A stretch of DNA of 42,764 nucleotides from Actinomycetes bacterium (GCA_021787035.1 JAJYMM010000196.1:1-42764), one strand, 5' to 3'; counted from the first letter of the stretch, positions 29,061 through 37,658 are shown. Program-made: numbers and translations. The notes: generated from the sequence alone by a model not told the origin.

Positions 29061-29107
29061 AGGCCACAGTGGCATTTTGGGCTCGTCGACGGCCACTCGG
29101 AGGTTCC

Positions 29108-29160
29108 GGCGCCGGCCCGCAAGGGCGCCGGCCCGCAAGGGCGCCGGCCCGCAAGGGCGC
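29108..29160. repeat. 16-bp tandem repeat upstream of bioA
   Basis: About 3.3 copies of GCAAGGGCGCCGGCCC lie just upstream of the bioA start. The period is 16 bp, which cannot hold a reading frame, supporting a bioA start inside 29075. Confidence 0.9.
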
Positions 29161-29375
29161 GCGGGTCCCCCAGGGGGGAGAGGGGACCCTGGTGATGGGG
29201 GGCTAAGGGGCCAGGGGGACGCCGTCAAAGCCTCGCGCCCACCACCTGGTCTTCAAGCTACCAAGGCCAGTTGTTAACCAGGTGACCAGAGGATGACGAA
29301 TGTGTAAATCCTCGGGCAGAGGGCCTCCCCGCCCGCGCCCAAGCTCGGCCTGGGACAAGCGTTCCGGGTGCGGCG

Positions 29376-29381
29376 TACACT
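29376..29381 (+). promoter_or_regulatory. Candidate -10 box of a leaderless GNAT gene
   Basis: TACACT lies exactly six bases before the GTG start. With the spacing seen at rnpB, transcription would begin at or next to the start codon. Confidence 0.5.
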
Positions 29382-29387
29382 CGGCCT

Positions 29388-29975
29388 GTGGTGAGCGTGG
29401 CCGAGGTGCGCAAGGCCGACGGCGAGCTCCTGGCCGCGGTGCGCCGGCTCCTCCCTCAGCTCTCGTCGTCTGCTCGGGAGCCGAGCGACGAGGAGATCGG
29501 AGAAATTGTGGCGTCGCCGGCAACCGTCCTCCTCGTGGCGAGGGACGACACCGTTTCCGTGGGGAGGGACGGCTCCGTGGGGAGGGACGGCTCCGTGGGG
29601 AGGGACGGCTCCGTGGGGAGGGACGGCACCCCGTTGCCGGCCCCAGTGCCGGTCGAGGGCCCGCCCGCGCCACTCAGCGATGCCAGTGGATCCGAGGGCC
29701 CGATAGTTGGCATGGTCACACTCGTGCTCTTCCGCTTGCCGACCGGCATGCGTGCCTGGGTGGAAGACGTAGTTGTGGATACTGCGGCCCGGCGCAGAGG
29801 CGTGGCGGAGGCCCTGACGAGGGCTGCCGTAGAGGTGGCGCGGGCGAGGGGCGCGAAGACCGTGGACCTCACCTCCCGGCCATCACGAGAAGCGGCGAAC
29901 AACCTTTACCGGAAGGTCGGTTTCCAAGAGCGCGACACCAATGTCTACCGATTTGACCTGCGAAGTGACAGTTAG
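29388..29975 (+). CDS. GNAT-family N-acetyltransferase with inserted repeat loop
   Basis: A 195-residue GNAT acetyltransferase. The acetyl-CoA binding region is clear: WVEDVVVDTAARRRGVAEALTRAAVEVARARG (about 125-155, with the RRRGVAEAL loop), then VDLTSRPSREAANNLYRKVGFQERDTNVYRF. Between the first strand pair (ATVLLVARDD, about 45-55) and GMVTLVLFRL (about 105-115) sits an added stretch of about 50 residues, including four copies of SVGRDG. The domain would be about 140 residues without it. The GTG start has no Shine-Dalgarno but a -10-like box six bases upstream. The acceptor substrate is unknown. Confidence 0.88.
   Translation: MVSVAEVRKADGELLAAVRRLLPQLSSSAREPSDEEIGEIVASPATVLLVARDDTVSVGRDGSVGRDGSVGRDGSVGRDGTPLPAPVPVEGPPAPLSDASGSEGPIVGMVTLVLFRLPTGMRAWVEDVVVDTAARRRGVAEALTRAAVEVARARGAKTVDLTSRPSREAANNLYRKVGFQERDTNVYRFDLRSDS
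29556..29627 (+). repeat. In-frame 18-bp tandem repeat inside the GNAT gene
   Basis: Four copies of an 18-bp unit (TCCGTGGGGAGGGACGGC) encode SVGRDG repeats in a surface loop position of the acetyltransferase fold. Copies are essentially identical at DNA level, which points to recent expansion. Confidence 0.95.
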
Positions 29976-30087
29976 GAAAGCCGCGGGCCCCTGCCGCTGT
30001 CGACGTTCACCGTCGAGGGCAAGGTCTCAGCAAGCAGTTGCCAGTCGCTGGACGAGGCCGCCAGGAGTAAGTGAGGCCCGGGAAGTG

Positions 30088-31521
30088 TCAGTAAGAACGC
30101 GCCACGACGGCGACGAGGCTCGTGAGCTCTTCATCGGCACCAGGAAGTGAGCCGTCGGGGCGCTGTAGCACTCTCACCGTCACGCCGGCCTCGTTGAGCC
30201 TCGCCTCGCCTTGCCCGGCGGCGGCACGTTCGCTGGCGAGGGCTGCCCCGGGCAGCAGGGCGAAGCCTGACTGGGCGGCCTCTTCGGCCTCCTCGAGAGA
30301 AGCAACCTTCGCCGTGCGCGCCTCCAAGGCCTCGCGGGCCTCCCCGAGTAGGGCTTCCTGGCTTTCTTCGAGCGCCTTGGCGACCTCTGCCTCGACTTGG
30401 TCGAGCGAGACGGGGGTCTTCGAGTTGCAGTCTCGCCGGCAGAGGACGGCCTTGCCCTCCGAGAGATCACGCGGTCCCACTTCCAGGCGGACCGGGACGC
30501 CTCGGATCTCCCACCCGACCACGCGCCTCCCCCATGAAAGGTCTGTCCGGGTGTCGAGCTCTACCCGGTGGCCAGCCTTGGCAAGCGACTCGGCGATGCG
30601 CGTGGCGGCTTCACCGGCCCCGTCTTCGGCCCGAACGGCAAGCACGACGACCTGCACCGGGGCGATCCGCGGGGGCAGGCGGAGGCCCAGGTCGTCGCCG
30701 TGGGCCATGACGAGCGCGCCCATCAGGCGGGTCGAGGCCCCCCATGAGGTCTGCCAGCAGAACGACTGGCGTCCCGACTCGTCCGAAAAACTGATCCCGA
30801 ACGCCTCGGCGAACCCTTGCCCTAGCTCGTGGCTGGTCCCCATCTGGAGGGCCTTGCCGTCGCGCATCATCGACTCTGCCGCCCAAGTCGTCTTGGCACC
30901 GGCGAAGCGCTCACGCTCGGTCTTGCGCCCCGTCATCACCGGTACGCCGAGGACTTCGACCATGAAGTCTTGGTACACGTCGGTCAGTATCCTTAGCGCG
31001 TAGCGGTGGGCCTCTTCCTCGGTGGCATGAGCCGTGTGGCCCTCCTGCCAGAGGAACTCCGTTCCCCTTAGGAAGAGCCTCGGCCGCATCTCCCAGCGCA
31101 CGACGTTGGCCCACTGGTTGATGAGCAGCGGCAGGTCCCGGTAGCTCTGCACCCACTTCGCGAAGAAGGAGTCGATGATCGTCTCGCTCGTGGGGCGCAC
31201 CACCAAGGGCTCCTCGAGCTTCTTCCCACCGCCGTGGGTCACTACGGCGAGCTCGGGGCTGAAGCCCTCCACGTGCTCGGCCTCGCGCCGGAAGTAGCTC
31301 TCCGGTATGAAGACCGGAAAGTAGGCGTTCCTGGCGCCGGCCGCCTTGATGCGGGCGTCGAGCTCGCCCTGCATGCGTTCCCAGATCGCGTAGCCGTAGG
31401 GACGGATGACCATGGTCCCCCGAGCCGGGCCGCCTTCGGCGAGCTCCGCCTTTGCAACGACGTCTTGGTACCACTGGGGGAAGTCGACCGCCTGCGGGGT
31501 GAGAACGTTGGACCTGGGCAT
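30088..31521 (-). CDS. proS: Prolyl-tRNA synthetase, archaeal/eukaryotic type
   Basis: A 477-residue class II synthetase that charges tRNA-Pro. Motif 2 region RPTSETIIDSFFAKW and NQWANVVRWEMRPRLFLRGTEFLWQEGHTAHATEEEA are typical of the short (type 3) form. Motif 3 is SFCWQTSWGASTRLMGALVMAHGDD. The anticodon domain (PVQVVVLAV...) and C-terminal domain follow, ending in the diagnostic C-terminal Tyr (VARSY). The bacterial editing insertion is absent. The zinc-site cysteines of the C-terminal domain are mostly missing (only CRRDC is seen). A TAGCAT box ten bases before ATG 31521 suggests a very short leader. It is divergent from the GtrA-like operon. Confidence 0.96.
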   Translation of the reverse strand: MPRSNVLTPQAVDFPQWYQDVVAKAELAEGGPARGTMVIRPYGYAIWERMQGELDARIKAAGARNAYFPVFIPESYFRREAEHVEGFSPELAVVTHGGGKKLEEPLVVRPTSETIIDSFFAKWVQSYRDLPLLINQWANVVRWEMRPRLFLRGTEFLWQEGHTAHATEEEAHRYALRILTDVYQDFMVEVLGVPVMTGRKTERERFAGAKTTWAAESMMRDGKALQMGTSHELGQGFAEAFGISFSDESGRQSFCWQTSWGASTRLMGALVMAHGDDLGLRLPPRIAPVQVVVLAVRAEDGAGEAATRIAESLAKAGHRVELDTRTDLSWGRRVVGWEIRGVPVRLEVGPRDLSEGKAVLCRRDCNSKTPVSLDQVEAEVAKALEESQEALLGEAREALEARTAKVASLEEAEEAAQSGFALLPGAALASERAAAGQGEARLNEAGVTVRVLQRPDGSLPGADEELTSLVAVVARSY

Positions 31522-31643
31522 GGCAACGACGATGCTACCCAGTGCCCAGGACGGGCAGCCTCAGGCCCTGGTTTTTGCTCGTCAGCGTCAGGAGGGGGAG
31601 CGGCGCGCCCCGGCCTTGCCTAGGGACGCCCGGCCGACACGGG

Positions 31644-31649
31644 TACCAT
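31644..31649 (+). promoter_or_regulatory. Candidate -10 box of the five-gene operon
   Basis: TACCAT lies exactly six bases before the GTG start of the GtrA-like gene. No Shine-Dalgarno is present, so a leaderless transcript is likely. Confidence 0.5.
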
Positions 31650-31655
31650 GTCGGG

Positions 31656-32327
31656 GTGCGAGCTAGCGCCGACGTGCCGGCAGGCGATATGCCTATGGCC
31701 ACGACACCCGTTGAGAGGGGCCCCAGTGACCCCGTTACGACCTCACCGTCTCGTCACGGGGGGAGGGTCACCACGATCGACCGCCTGGTTGGGAGCCGCC
31801 CGGCGCGGCGGTTCTTTGCCAACCCGCTCGTGTCGCGCGCCTTGGCGCCGGCGAGGGGCATGGGCTCGCTTGCCAAGTTCCTCCGCTACTCGATGGTCTC
31901 GGTCGTGGCCGTCGGTATAAGCGAGCTCGTGATCCTGGTCTGTGCTTGGCTATTCCACCTCTCCGGGGTTGCCTCCAATGCCTTGGGCGCCGCCGCTTCT
32001 ACACCTGCCGCCTTCGAGCTCAACCGCAAGTGGGCCTGGGGTAAGACGGGAAAGAGCCACATGTGGAAAGAGGTGGTCCCCTTCTGGTCCCTGACCCTCG
32101 CGGGCCTGGCCGCTTCCACGGTCACGGTTGACATCGCCGACCACCTCGCCAAGTCCAACCACGTCGTCGGGCTCGACCGGGCCTTGGCGATCATGGGAGC
32201 GTCGCTCTTCGCGTGGGGGGTCGTGTGGGTGATCAAGTTCGTGATCTTCAACCGCCTGGTGTTCGCCAGCGGGCACACGGAGGCCGCTCCTCAACCCGGC
32301 GGCACGGGAATGGCGGCACATCACTGA
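31656..32327 (+). CDS. GtrA-like polytopic membrane protein
   Basis: A 223-residue membrane protein of the GtrA-like type. A polar N-terminal region of about 70 residues is followed by four helices: FLRYSMVSVVAVGISELVILVCAWLF, VASNALGAAASTPAAFELNRKWAWG, WSLTLAGLAASTVTVDIADHL, and ALAIMGASLFAWGVVWVIKFVIFNRLVF. The FELNRKW and KFVIFNRLVF ends are family hallmarks. GtrA-like proteins are thought to help move lipid-linked sugars across membranes. The GTG start is supported by the -10 box rather than a Shine-Dalgarno. It is the first gene of a tight operon; the next gene begins 10 bp later. Confidence 0.88.
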   Translation: MRASADVPAGDMPMATTPVERGPSDPVTTSPSRHGGRVTTIDRLVGSRPARRFFANPLVSRALAPARGMGSLAKFLRYSMVSVVAVGISELVILVCAWLFHLSGVASNALGAAASTPAAFELNRKWAWGKTGKSHMWKEVVPFWSLTLAGLAASTVTVDIADHLAKSNHVVGLDRALAIMGASLFAWGVVWVIKFVIFNRLVFASGHTEAAPQPGGTGMAAHH

Positions 32328-32337
32328 CGGCAGGCAG

Positions 32338-33009
32338 GTGGCCCAGCCAGTTGATTGGCGAGACGTCGCAGCCCGCGCCAAGGGCTTCATGCCCGAGCCC
32401 GAGGGCATGGCCCTCTACCAGGCAGGCCTTGTCGCGGGGAGGACAGGGCTCGGCCCGCTGCTCGAGATAGGTACCTACTGCGCAAAGTCAGCCGTCTACC
32501 TGGGAGCCGCTGCCCGCGAGGCAGGAACGCTGCTTTTCAGCATTGACCACCACCACGGTTCGGAGGAGCTGCAGCCTGGTTGGGCCCACCACGACCCCGA
32601 GGTCGTCGACCCGGCGACCGGCGTCATCGACACCTTGCCCTTGGCCAGGCGTACGGTCCGTGAAGCAGGCCTCGAGGACAGCGTGGTGCTCGTGGTGGGT
32701 GAATCGGCGTCCGTGGCGAAGTGGTGGAAGGGGCCGTTCGCGATGGTCTTTATAGACGGTGGCCACGGCGCTCATGTCGCGAGGGCCGACTTTTCCTCCT
32801 GGGCCCCCAAGGTTTCGCCCCGCGGGACGCTTGCCGTGCACGACGTTTTCGCTGACCCGGCCGAGGGAGGCCAGGTGCCCTATCAGCTCTACGGGGAGCT
32901 GCTCGGGAGCGGCGAATGGGAACCTGGCGGTGCTACGGGGTCGCTCCGTCTGCTACACCGGCGAGCCGCAGGAGGTTTGACCGGCGCCGGGCAGCAGGCA
33001 ACGCTGTAG
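32338..33009 (+). CDS. Class I SAM-dependent methyltransferase
   Basis: A 223-residue protein resembling the Methyltransf_24 type. Motif I is LLEIGTYCAKSAVYLGAAA (about 41-59), followed by an acidic strand FSIDHHHGSEEL. The stretch MVFIDGGHGAHVARADFSSWAPKVSPRGTLAVHDVF shows the DGxH feature typical of this group. The start is GTG, 10 bp after the GtrA-like stop. The glycosyltransferase gene begins 2 bp after its stop, so translation is coupled. The substrate is not evident; sugar or phenol O-methylation is possible. Confidence 0.88.
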   Translation: MAQPVDWRDVAARAKGFMPEPEGMALYQAGLVAGRTGLGPLLEIGTYCAKSAVYLGAAAREAGTLLFSIDHHHGSEELQPGWAHHDPEVVDPATGVIDTLPLARRTVREAGLEDSVVLVVGESASVAKWWKGPFAMVFIDGGHGAHVARADFSSWAPKVSPRGTLAVHDVFADPAEGGQVPYQLYGELLGSGEWEPGGATGSLRLLHRRAAGGLTGAGQQATL

Positions 33010-33011
33010 GG

Positions 33012-34325
33012 ATGTCCGAAGGCCTCCGCGTCGCGCTCCTTGCCTACCGCGGCAACCCTCATGTCGGCGGCCAGGGCGTGTACTGCCGCTTCCTCTCGCG
33101 CGAGCTGGTCCGCCTCGGGCACCGCGTCACCGTGTTCTCCGGACAGCCTTGGCCGGTGCTCGACCGGGGGGTGGACCTCGTCAGGGTCCCCAGCCTCGAC
33201 CTCTACCGTGAGCCGGACCCTTTCCGGATCCCGCACTTGGATGAACTGCGCTCATGGGCTGACGTCGCCGAAGTCCTGATGATGCTCGCCGGGGGGTTCC
33301 CCGAGCCACGTACCTTCAGCTGGAGGGCCCGGCGTGCGCTCGGTGAAAGAAGCGACGGCTTCGACGTGGTCCACGACAACGGTTCCTTCGGCAGCGGGAT
33401 CGCTGCCCTCTCGGGCGAGGGGTGGCCCGTCGTCGGGACGTGCCACCACCCCATCACGGTCGACCGCCTGGTCGACGTCGCCACGGCCGAGGGCCGGAGG
33501 AAGGAGGTCTCCATCAGGCGCTGGTACGGCTTCGTCCGCATGCAAAACGCCGTCGCGCGCCGGTTACCTCGGGTGCTGACCGTCTCTTCGTCATCGCGAC
33601 GCGACATCGTCGAGCAGATGGGTGTCGCCCGTGAGCGGGTCGCGGTTGTCCCGATCGGCACCGATACCGAGCTCTTCCACCCCCTCCCGGGCCGGCCAAG
33701 CCGGCGGGTGCCCGGACGGGTGATGACGACGGCGAGCGCGGACGTGCCGATGAAGGGCCTTTCCTACCTCTTGGAAGCCCTGGCGAAGCTGCGCACCGAG
33801 CAGCCCGAGGCCCACCTGGTCGTAGTCGGCGAGCCGAGGCCGGCGAGTGCCAGGGCGATCTCGCGCTTGGGGCTCGAGGGTGCCGTCACGTTCCGCTCGG
33901 GGGTTAGCGACGCCGAGCTCGTCGGCCTCTACCAAGAGGCCTCTGCAGCCGCCATCCCCTCTCTTTACGAGGGTTTTTCCCTACCAGCGGTGGAGGCCAT
34001 GGCCTGCGAGGTGCCAGTCGTCTGCTCGTCTGGGGGTGCGCTTCCCGAGGTCGTCGGCCCTGACGGAGAGGCGGCGGTCCTCGTCCCGCCGGCCGACCCT
34101 GGAGCACTCGCGAGCGCCCTCGGCAACGTCCTTGGGGCCCCGTCCTTTGGCGAACGCCTCGGAGCAGCCGGGAGGCGCCGGGTGCTCGGTCGCTTCACCT
34201 GGCAACGCTGTGCCGCCGGCGTCGTCGAGCAGTACCGGGAGACGATCGAGCAGGCCTCCCAGGGCGGGCACGCCCGGAGCCCGAGCGGCATCGCACGCGC
34301 CGCCGGCGCGCCCAGGGGGCAGTGA
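33012..34325 (+). CDS. GT4-family glycosyltransferase
   Basis: A 437-residue retaining glycosyltransferase of the GT-B fold. The N-terminal domain has the glycine loop NPHVGGQGVYCRFLSRELVRLGH. The C-terminal domain has ADVPMKGLSYLLEALAKLR, LVVVGEP and the donor-binding E-x7-E region SLYEGFSLPAVEAMACEVPVV followed by SSGGALPEVVG. The start ATG 33012 is 2 bp after the methyltransferase stop. It probably acts at the cytoplasmic membrane face on a lipid or small-molecule acceptor. Donor and acceptor cannot be read from sequence. Confidence 0.93.
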   Translation: MSEGLRVALLAYRGNPHVGGQGVYCRFLSRELVRLGHRVTVFSGQPWPVLDRGVDLVRVPSLDLYREPDPFRIPHLDELRSWADVAEVLMMLAGGFPEPRTFSWRARRALGERSDGFDVVHDNGSFGSGIAALSGEGWPVVGTCHHPITVDRLVDVATAEGRRKEVSIRRWYGFVRMQNAVARRLPRVLTVSSSSRRDIVEQMGVARERVAVVPIGTDTELFHPLPGRPSRRVPGRVMTTASADVPMKGLSYLLEALAKLRTEQPEAHLVVVGEPRPASARAISRLGLEGAVTFRSGVSDAELVGLYQEASAAAIPSLYEGFSLPAVEAMACEVPVVCSSGGALPEVVGPDGEAAVLVPPADPGALASALGNVLGAPSFGERLGAAGRRRVLGRFTWQRCAAGVVEQYRETIEQASQGGHARSPSGIARAAGAPRGQ

Positions 34326-34332
34326 CCGGGCG

Positions 34333-35049
34333 TTGCTGACCGTACGTTTTAGCTGGCTCGGCCTCCGAAGTGGCGAGCGTGTGCTTGACTTCGGTTGCGG
34401 CGGGGGGCGCCACAGCTTCGAAGCGATGCGCCGCGGGGCGATCGCGACTGCGCTCGACGCCGATCTCGAGGAGGTGAAGCGCGCGATGGCCTGGGTGCGG
34501 GTGATGCTCGACGAGGACAAACAGACCGCCGAGTCCGGTGGCCAGGGCCACGTGGTAGCGGGCGACGGCATGGCGCTGCCCTTCCCGGACGGATGTTTCG
34601 ACAGGGTCGTCGCCTCGGAGGTCCTAGAGCACGTCCGTGACGACGGGGCGGTGCTGGCGGAGCTGGCGCGCGTCACGAGAAGGGGCGGAGCCCTTGCCGT
34701 GACCGTCCCCCGCTGGTACCCCGAGGTTGTCAACTGGGCCCTGTCGGCTGACTATCACAACACTCCGGGTGGCCACATCCGCATCTACCGGCGCAGGCAG
34801 CTGGAAAGCCGCCTGGAAGACGCTGGTTTCCAGCCCTACCGAGCTCACCACGCCCACGCCCTCCACAGCCCGTACTGGTGGTTGCGGTGCCTGCTCGGGG
34901 AGCACGCCGACGGCAGCGCCCTCGTGAAGGCCTACCATCGGCTCCTCGTCTGGGACATAACCGCTCACAGCCCTCTCACCTCTTTGCCGGAGGCGGCCCT
35001 CAACCCGATATTGGGCAAGAGCCTCGCCGTGTATGCGCGCCGAGACTGA
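34333..35049 (+). CDS. Second class I SAM-dependent methyltransferase
   Basis: A 238-residue Rossmann methyltransferase of the Methyltransf_11 kind. Motif I is RVLDFGCGGGRHSFEAMRRG (about 16-35), and motif IV FDRVVASEVLEHVRDDGAVLAELARVTRRGGALAVTVPRW is clear. The C-terminus has LESRLEDAGFQPYRAHHAHALHSPYWWLRCLLG, reminiscent of enzymes acting on lipid-like substrates. The start TTG 34333 lies 8 bp after the glycosyltransferase stop; the frame is open further upstream inside that gene. Its last codons overlap the start of the toroid gene by 17 bp. Confidence 0.9.
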   Translation: MLTVRFSWLGLRSGERVLDFGCGGGRHSFEAMRRGAIATALDADLEEVKRAMAWVRVMLDEDKQTAESGGQGHVVAGDGMALPFPDGCFDRVVASEVLEHVRDDGAVLAELARVTRRGGALAVTVPRWYPEVVNWALSADYHNTPGGHIRIYRRRQLESRLEDAGFQPYRAHHAHALHSPYWWLRCLLGEHADGSALVKAYHRLLVWDITAHSPLTSLPEAALNPILGKSLAVYARRD

Positions 35050-36160
35050 GGCCTGGCCGGCGCCAGCCGTACCGCGCACTCCGGCCCTCGGCGCCGGCGC
35101 TCTCTCTCCTGACGAGGTGGTCGAGACGGCAGACTGGATCGCCTCGCTGCAGATGCCTGACGGCCTTGTCCCTTGGTTCAAGGGTGGTCACGCAGATCCT
35201 TGGAACCACGTGGAGGCGGCCATGGCGCTCGCCTGTGCCGGACGCTGGGCTGAGGTCGAAAGGGCCTTTGGCTGGCTTGCGGCCAACCAGCTGGGAGACG
35301 GCAGCTGGTGCACCGGCTACGTTAGGGGCGGCGTGGTGGAGCCACGGCGCGACCCCAATGTCTGTTCGTACGTGGCTACGGGTGCTTTGTGGTGCTCGCG
35401 ACTCGGCGCCGGTAGGAGCTTTTTGGAGGCCATCTGGCCGGTGGTCTCTCGCGCCATGGCGTGGTGCCTCGAGTGCCAGCTCCCTGAAGGGGAAATTGCC
35501 TGGTCGGTAGACGTCGACGGGGTGCGTGCGACCTATGCCCTGCTCTCGGCCAACTCCTCGCTGCTCTTGTCTTTCCACTGTGCCGCCGAGATCGCCAGCA
35601 CGCTCGGGGAGGACCCCCTGCCCTGGTCGCAGGCGGGGTCTCGGGTCGCGACCGCGGTCGCCCAGTTTTGTCGAGGTGAGGTCACCGGTGAGGGCACCGT
35701 GGGCCGGCGGAAGGGCGCGTTCGCACCCAAGGGGCGCTGGGCGATGGACTGGTACTATCCGGTCCTGACAGGTGCGCTCGCCGGTGAAGAAGCCCGCCAG
35801 CGGATCGCCCTCCGTTGGGGCGAGTTCGTGGAGCCTGGCCTCGGGGCCCGGTGCGTCGCGGACCGATACTGGGTGACCGCCGCCGAGACCGCCGAGTGCG
35901 CCATGGCGGTGGCGCGCGCCGGCCTGGCCTCCGAGGCGCATGCCTTGCTCGCTTGCACCCGCCACCTCCGCCACCCGAGCGGCGCGTACTGGACGGGCTG
36001 TGCCCACCCAGAATGTGCGCGTTACCCAGGCGGCCAGCTGAGCACTTACTCAGCCGCGGCCGTGGTCATGGCCGACCACGTGCTCGCCGGCCGGAGCCAG
36101 GCGGCCGCCATTTTTGCTGCCGACGGCGTTGCGCACCGAAACGGCGGCCTGGCGTCCTGA
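35033..36160 (+). CDS. Alpha/alpha-toroid protein of the prenyltransferase/terpene-cyclase type
   Basis: A 375-residue protein with repeats like those in squalene-hopene cyclases and prenyltransferase beta subunits. QW-like motifs appear as LQMPDGLVPWF, NQLGDGSWCTGY and CQLPEGEIAWSV, each followed by a helix pair. It is shorter than a full two-domain triterpene cyclase (about 630), and I see no DxDD protonation motif, so it may be a single-barrel enzyme or a non-catalytic relative. RWAMDWYYPVLTGAL and DRYWVTAAETAECAMA are other notable segments. The ATG overlaps the preceding stop by 17 bp. It ends the operon and its 3' end overlaps hemG on the opposite strand by 111 bp. Confidence 0.82.
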   Translation: MRAETEAWPAPAVPRTPALGAGALSPDEVVETADWIASLQMPDGLVPWFKGGHADPWNHVEAAMALACAGRWAEVERAFGWLAANQLGDGSWCTGYVRGGVVEPRRDPNVCSYVATGALWCSRLGAGRSFLEAIWPVVSRAMAWCLECQLPEGEIAWSVDVDGVRATYALLSANSSLLLSFHCAAEIASTLGEDPLPWSQAGSRVATAVAQFCRGEVTGEGTVGRRKGAFAPKGRWAMDWYYPVLTGALAGEEARQRIALRWGEFVEPGLGARCVADRYWVTAAETAECAMAVARAGLASEAHALLACTRHLRHPSGAYWTGCAHPECARYPGGQLSTYSAAAVVMADHVLAGRSQAAAIFAADGVAHRNGGLAS

Positions 36161-37603
36161 CGCGATGCAGGCAGGAACGCCTACCCGGCCGTAGCTGGCG
36201 CCGGCGAGCGCGACCGTAGGCGCCTGGCGGTGGAGCTGGTCGCGGAGCGCGGCCACCCTCTGTAAGTGGCCCACCGGGTACTGGGGCAACGCTCCTGGCC
36301 AGCGGCTCACCCTCCAGGCAATGGGGGAGATCTCTGCCGGGCGTTGAGAAGCGGCGGTGCCTGGCCGGTGCCTCCCTCCGGTTTGAGCGCCCATGAGCAC
36401 GCCAGCGACCTCGCCGAGAACCCGGCCGGCGAGCTCCTCATCTGCGAGCGCTGACCACCGCTCGTCACCGGCCTTGCCGACCGACACCCGGAGGATGGTC
36501 GTCCCGGTGCCGGCCCAGTGCGGCCACTTGTTGCTCCCAAACGAGCACGCAGTCATGAGCAGCTCGCTCGGGGGCGCCACCAACAGGCCGCTCGCGTGTG
36601 CTGGTACGGGCAGCGAACCCTCTGGTATGGCCAGGGTTACGATCCCGACGGAGGCGAAGGGGAGCTGGCCCAACTGGCCCATTTCAACACCTAGGCCAGC
36701 GAGCAGGCTCTTCGCCCCCGGGGCGGGAACGGCGACCACGACGCCGTCATAGCGTTCCCCTGCAGGCTCGACCGAAACGGCCTGGCCGTCCCGGAGCAGC
36801 GCGCTCACCTCGAGCGGGATGAAGGCTACGTGGGCTGCCTTCAAGCGCTCTACGAGCCTGTCCGCTATCGCTTGCATCCCGCCCCTCGGGGCGACGAAGA
36901 CCGGGCCGGCAGCGCCGCCCGTGTCGCTGCCCGTACTGCTGCTGCCCGTACTGCTGCTGCCCGAGCTGCCGCGCGGGTTGCTGCCCGAGCTGTCGTGCGT
37001 GTTGTGGGCGGCTTTGCGCAGGGCCAGGAGGAGGCTCCGGTTGGCCTTGGCGGCCGCGAGCAGCTGTGGAGCGGCGATGGCCGCCGAGAGGCCGCGTGTC
37101 CATCCGGCGTAGATGCTCCCTACCAGTGGTTCGACCAGCCGGTCGGCTACTTCACGGCCAAAGCGCGAAGCGACCAGGTGCCACAGGCTCTCGTCGTCAC
37201 CCACGGCCGCAGCAGGTAGTGCCAGGTCCAGGGCGGCCCTGGCCAGTCCGGCGGGGGAGAGGAAACCAGAGCGCGCCAAGGGCCACATGCCCGCCGGCAC
37301 GCCGAGGATGAGCCCTCCGGGAAGGGGCCTGAGCTCGCCGTCGCAGCAAACGAGAGCCTTGGAAGCGCTAGGCGAGACAAGTTCGTCGTCGAGGCCAAGT
37401 TCTGCGCACAAGGCGATGCCCTCGGGCACTCGTGCGAGCAGGGAATCAGGCCCCTCGTCGACTGGCCGCCCCAAGAACTCGGAGGTGACTAGTTTCCCTC
37501 CTAAGTGGCTTGGTTCGTATACAGCAACCTCCGCACCAGAGGAAGAGAGCTCCCACGCGGCGGCGAGACCCGCTATGCCCCCCCCGATAATTGCCGCTCT
37601 CAC
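36050..37603 (-). CDS. hemY: Protoporphyrinogen/coproporphyrinogen oxidase (HemG/HemY type)
   Basis: A 517-residue FAD enzyme of haem synthesis that oxidises the porphyrinogen ring. The N-terminus has the FAD motif AAIIGGGIAGLAAAWEL. Family stretches follow: VDEGPDSLL, EPLVGSIYAGWTRGLSA, VFVAPRGGMQAIADRL and C-terminal ALAGASYGRVGVPACIASGRQAAVSV. The start is GTG 37603 with GAGG upstream; a longer frame into hemE is not needed. A Ser/Gly-rich insertion (about residues 200-230) is encoded by a 15-bp repeat. The final about 25 residues are extra to the family and lie antisense to the toroid gene. It is downstream of hemE by 55 bp. Confidence 0.94.
   Translation of the reverse strand: MRAAIIGGGIAGLAAAWELSSSGAEVAVYEPSHLGGKLVTSEFLGRPVDEGPDSLLARVPEGIALCAELGLDDELVSPSASKALVCCDGELRPLPGGLILGVPAGMWPLARSGFLSPAGLARAALDLALPAAAVGDDESLWHLVASRFGREVADRLVEPLVGSIYAGWTRGLSAAIAAPQLLAAAKANRSLLLALRKAAHNTHDSSGSNPRGSSGSSSTGSSSTGSDTGGAAGPVFVAPRGGMQAIADRLVERLKAAHVAFIPLEVSALLRDGQAVSVEPAGERYDGVVVAVPAPGAKSLLAGLGVEMGQLGQLPFASVGIVTLAIPEGSLPVPAHASGLLVAPPSELLMTACSFGSNKWPHWAGTGTTILRVSVGKAGDERWSALADEELAGRVLGEVAGVLMGAQTGGRHRPGTAASQRPAEISPIAWRVSRWPGALPQYPVGHLQRVAALRDQLHRQAPTVALAGASYGRVGVPACIASGRQAAVSVRNAVGSKNGGRLAPAGEHVVGHDHGRG
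36930..36959 (-). repeat. In-frame 15-bp repeat inside the hemG/hemY gene
   Basis: Two perfect copies of CCCGTACTGCTGCTG, flanked by degenerate CCCGAGCTG copies out to about 36990, encode a GSSST-rich loop in the oxidase. Confidence 0.85.
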
Positions 37604-37658
37604 TGGGCCTCGGACCTCTCCATGTCCCCAACCCTCACCGTAAACTTGAGCATGAGCT

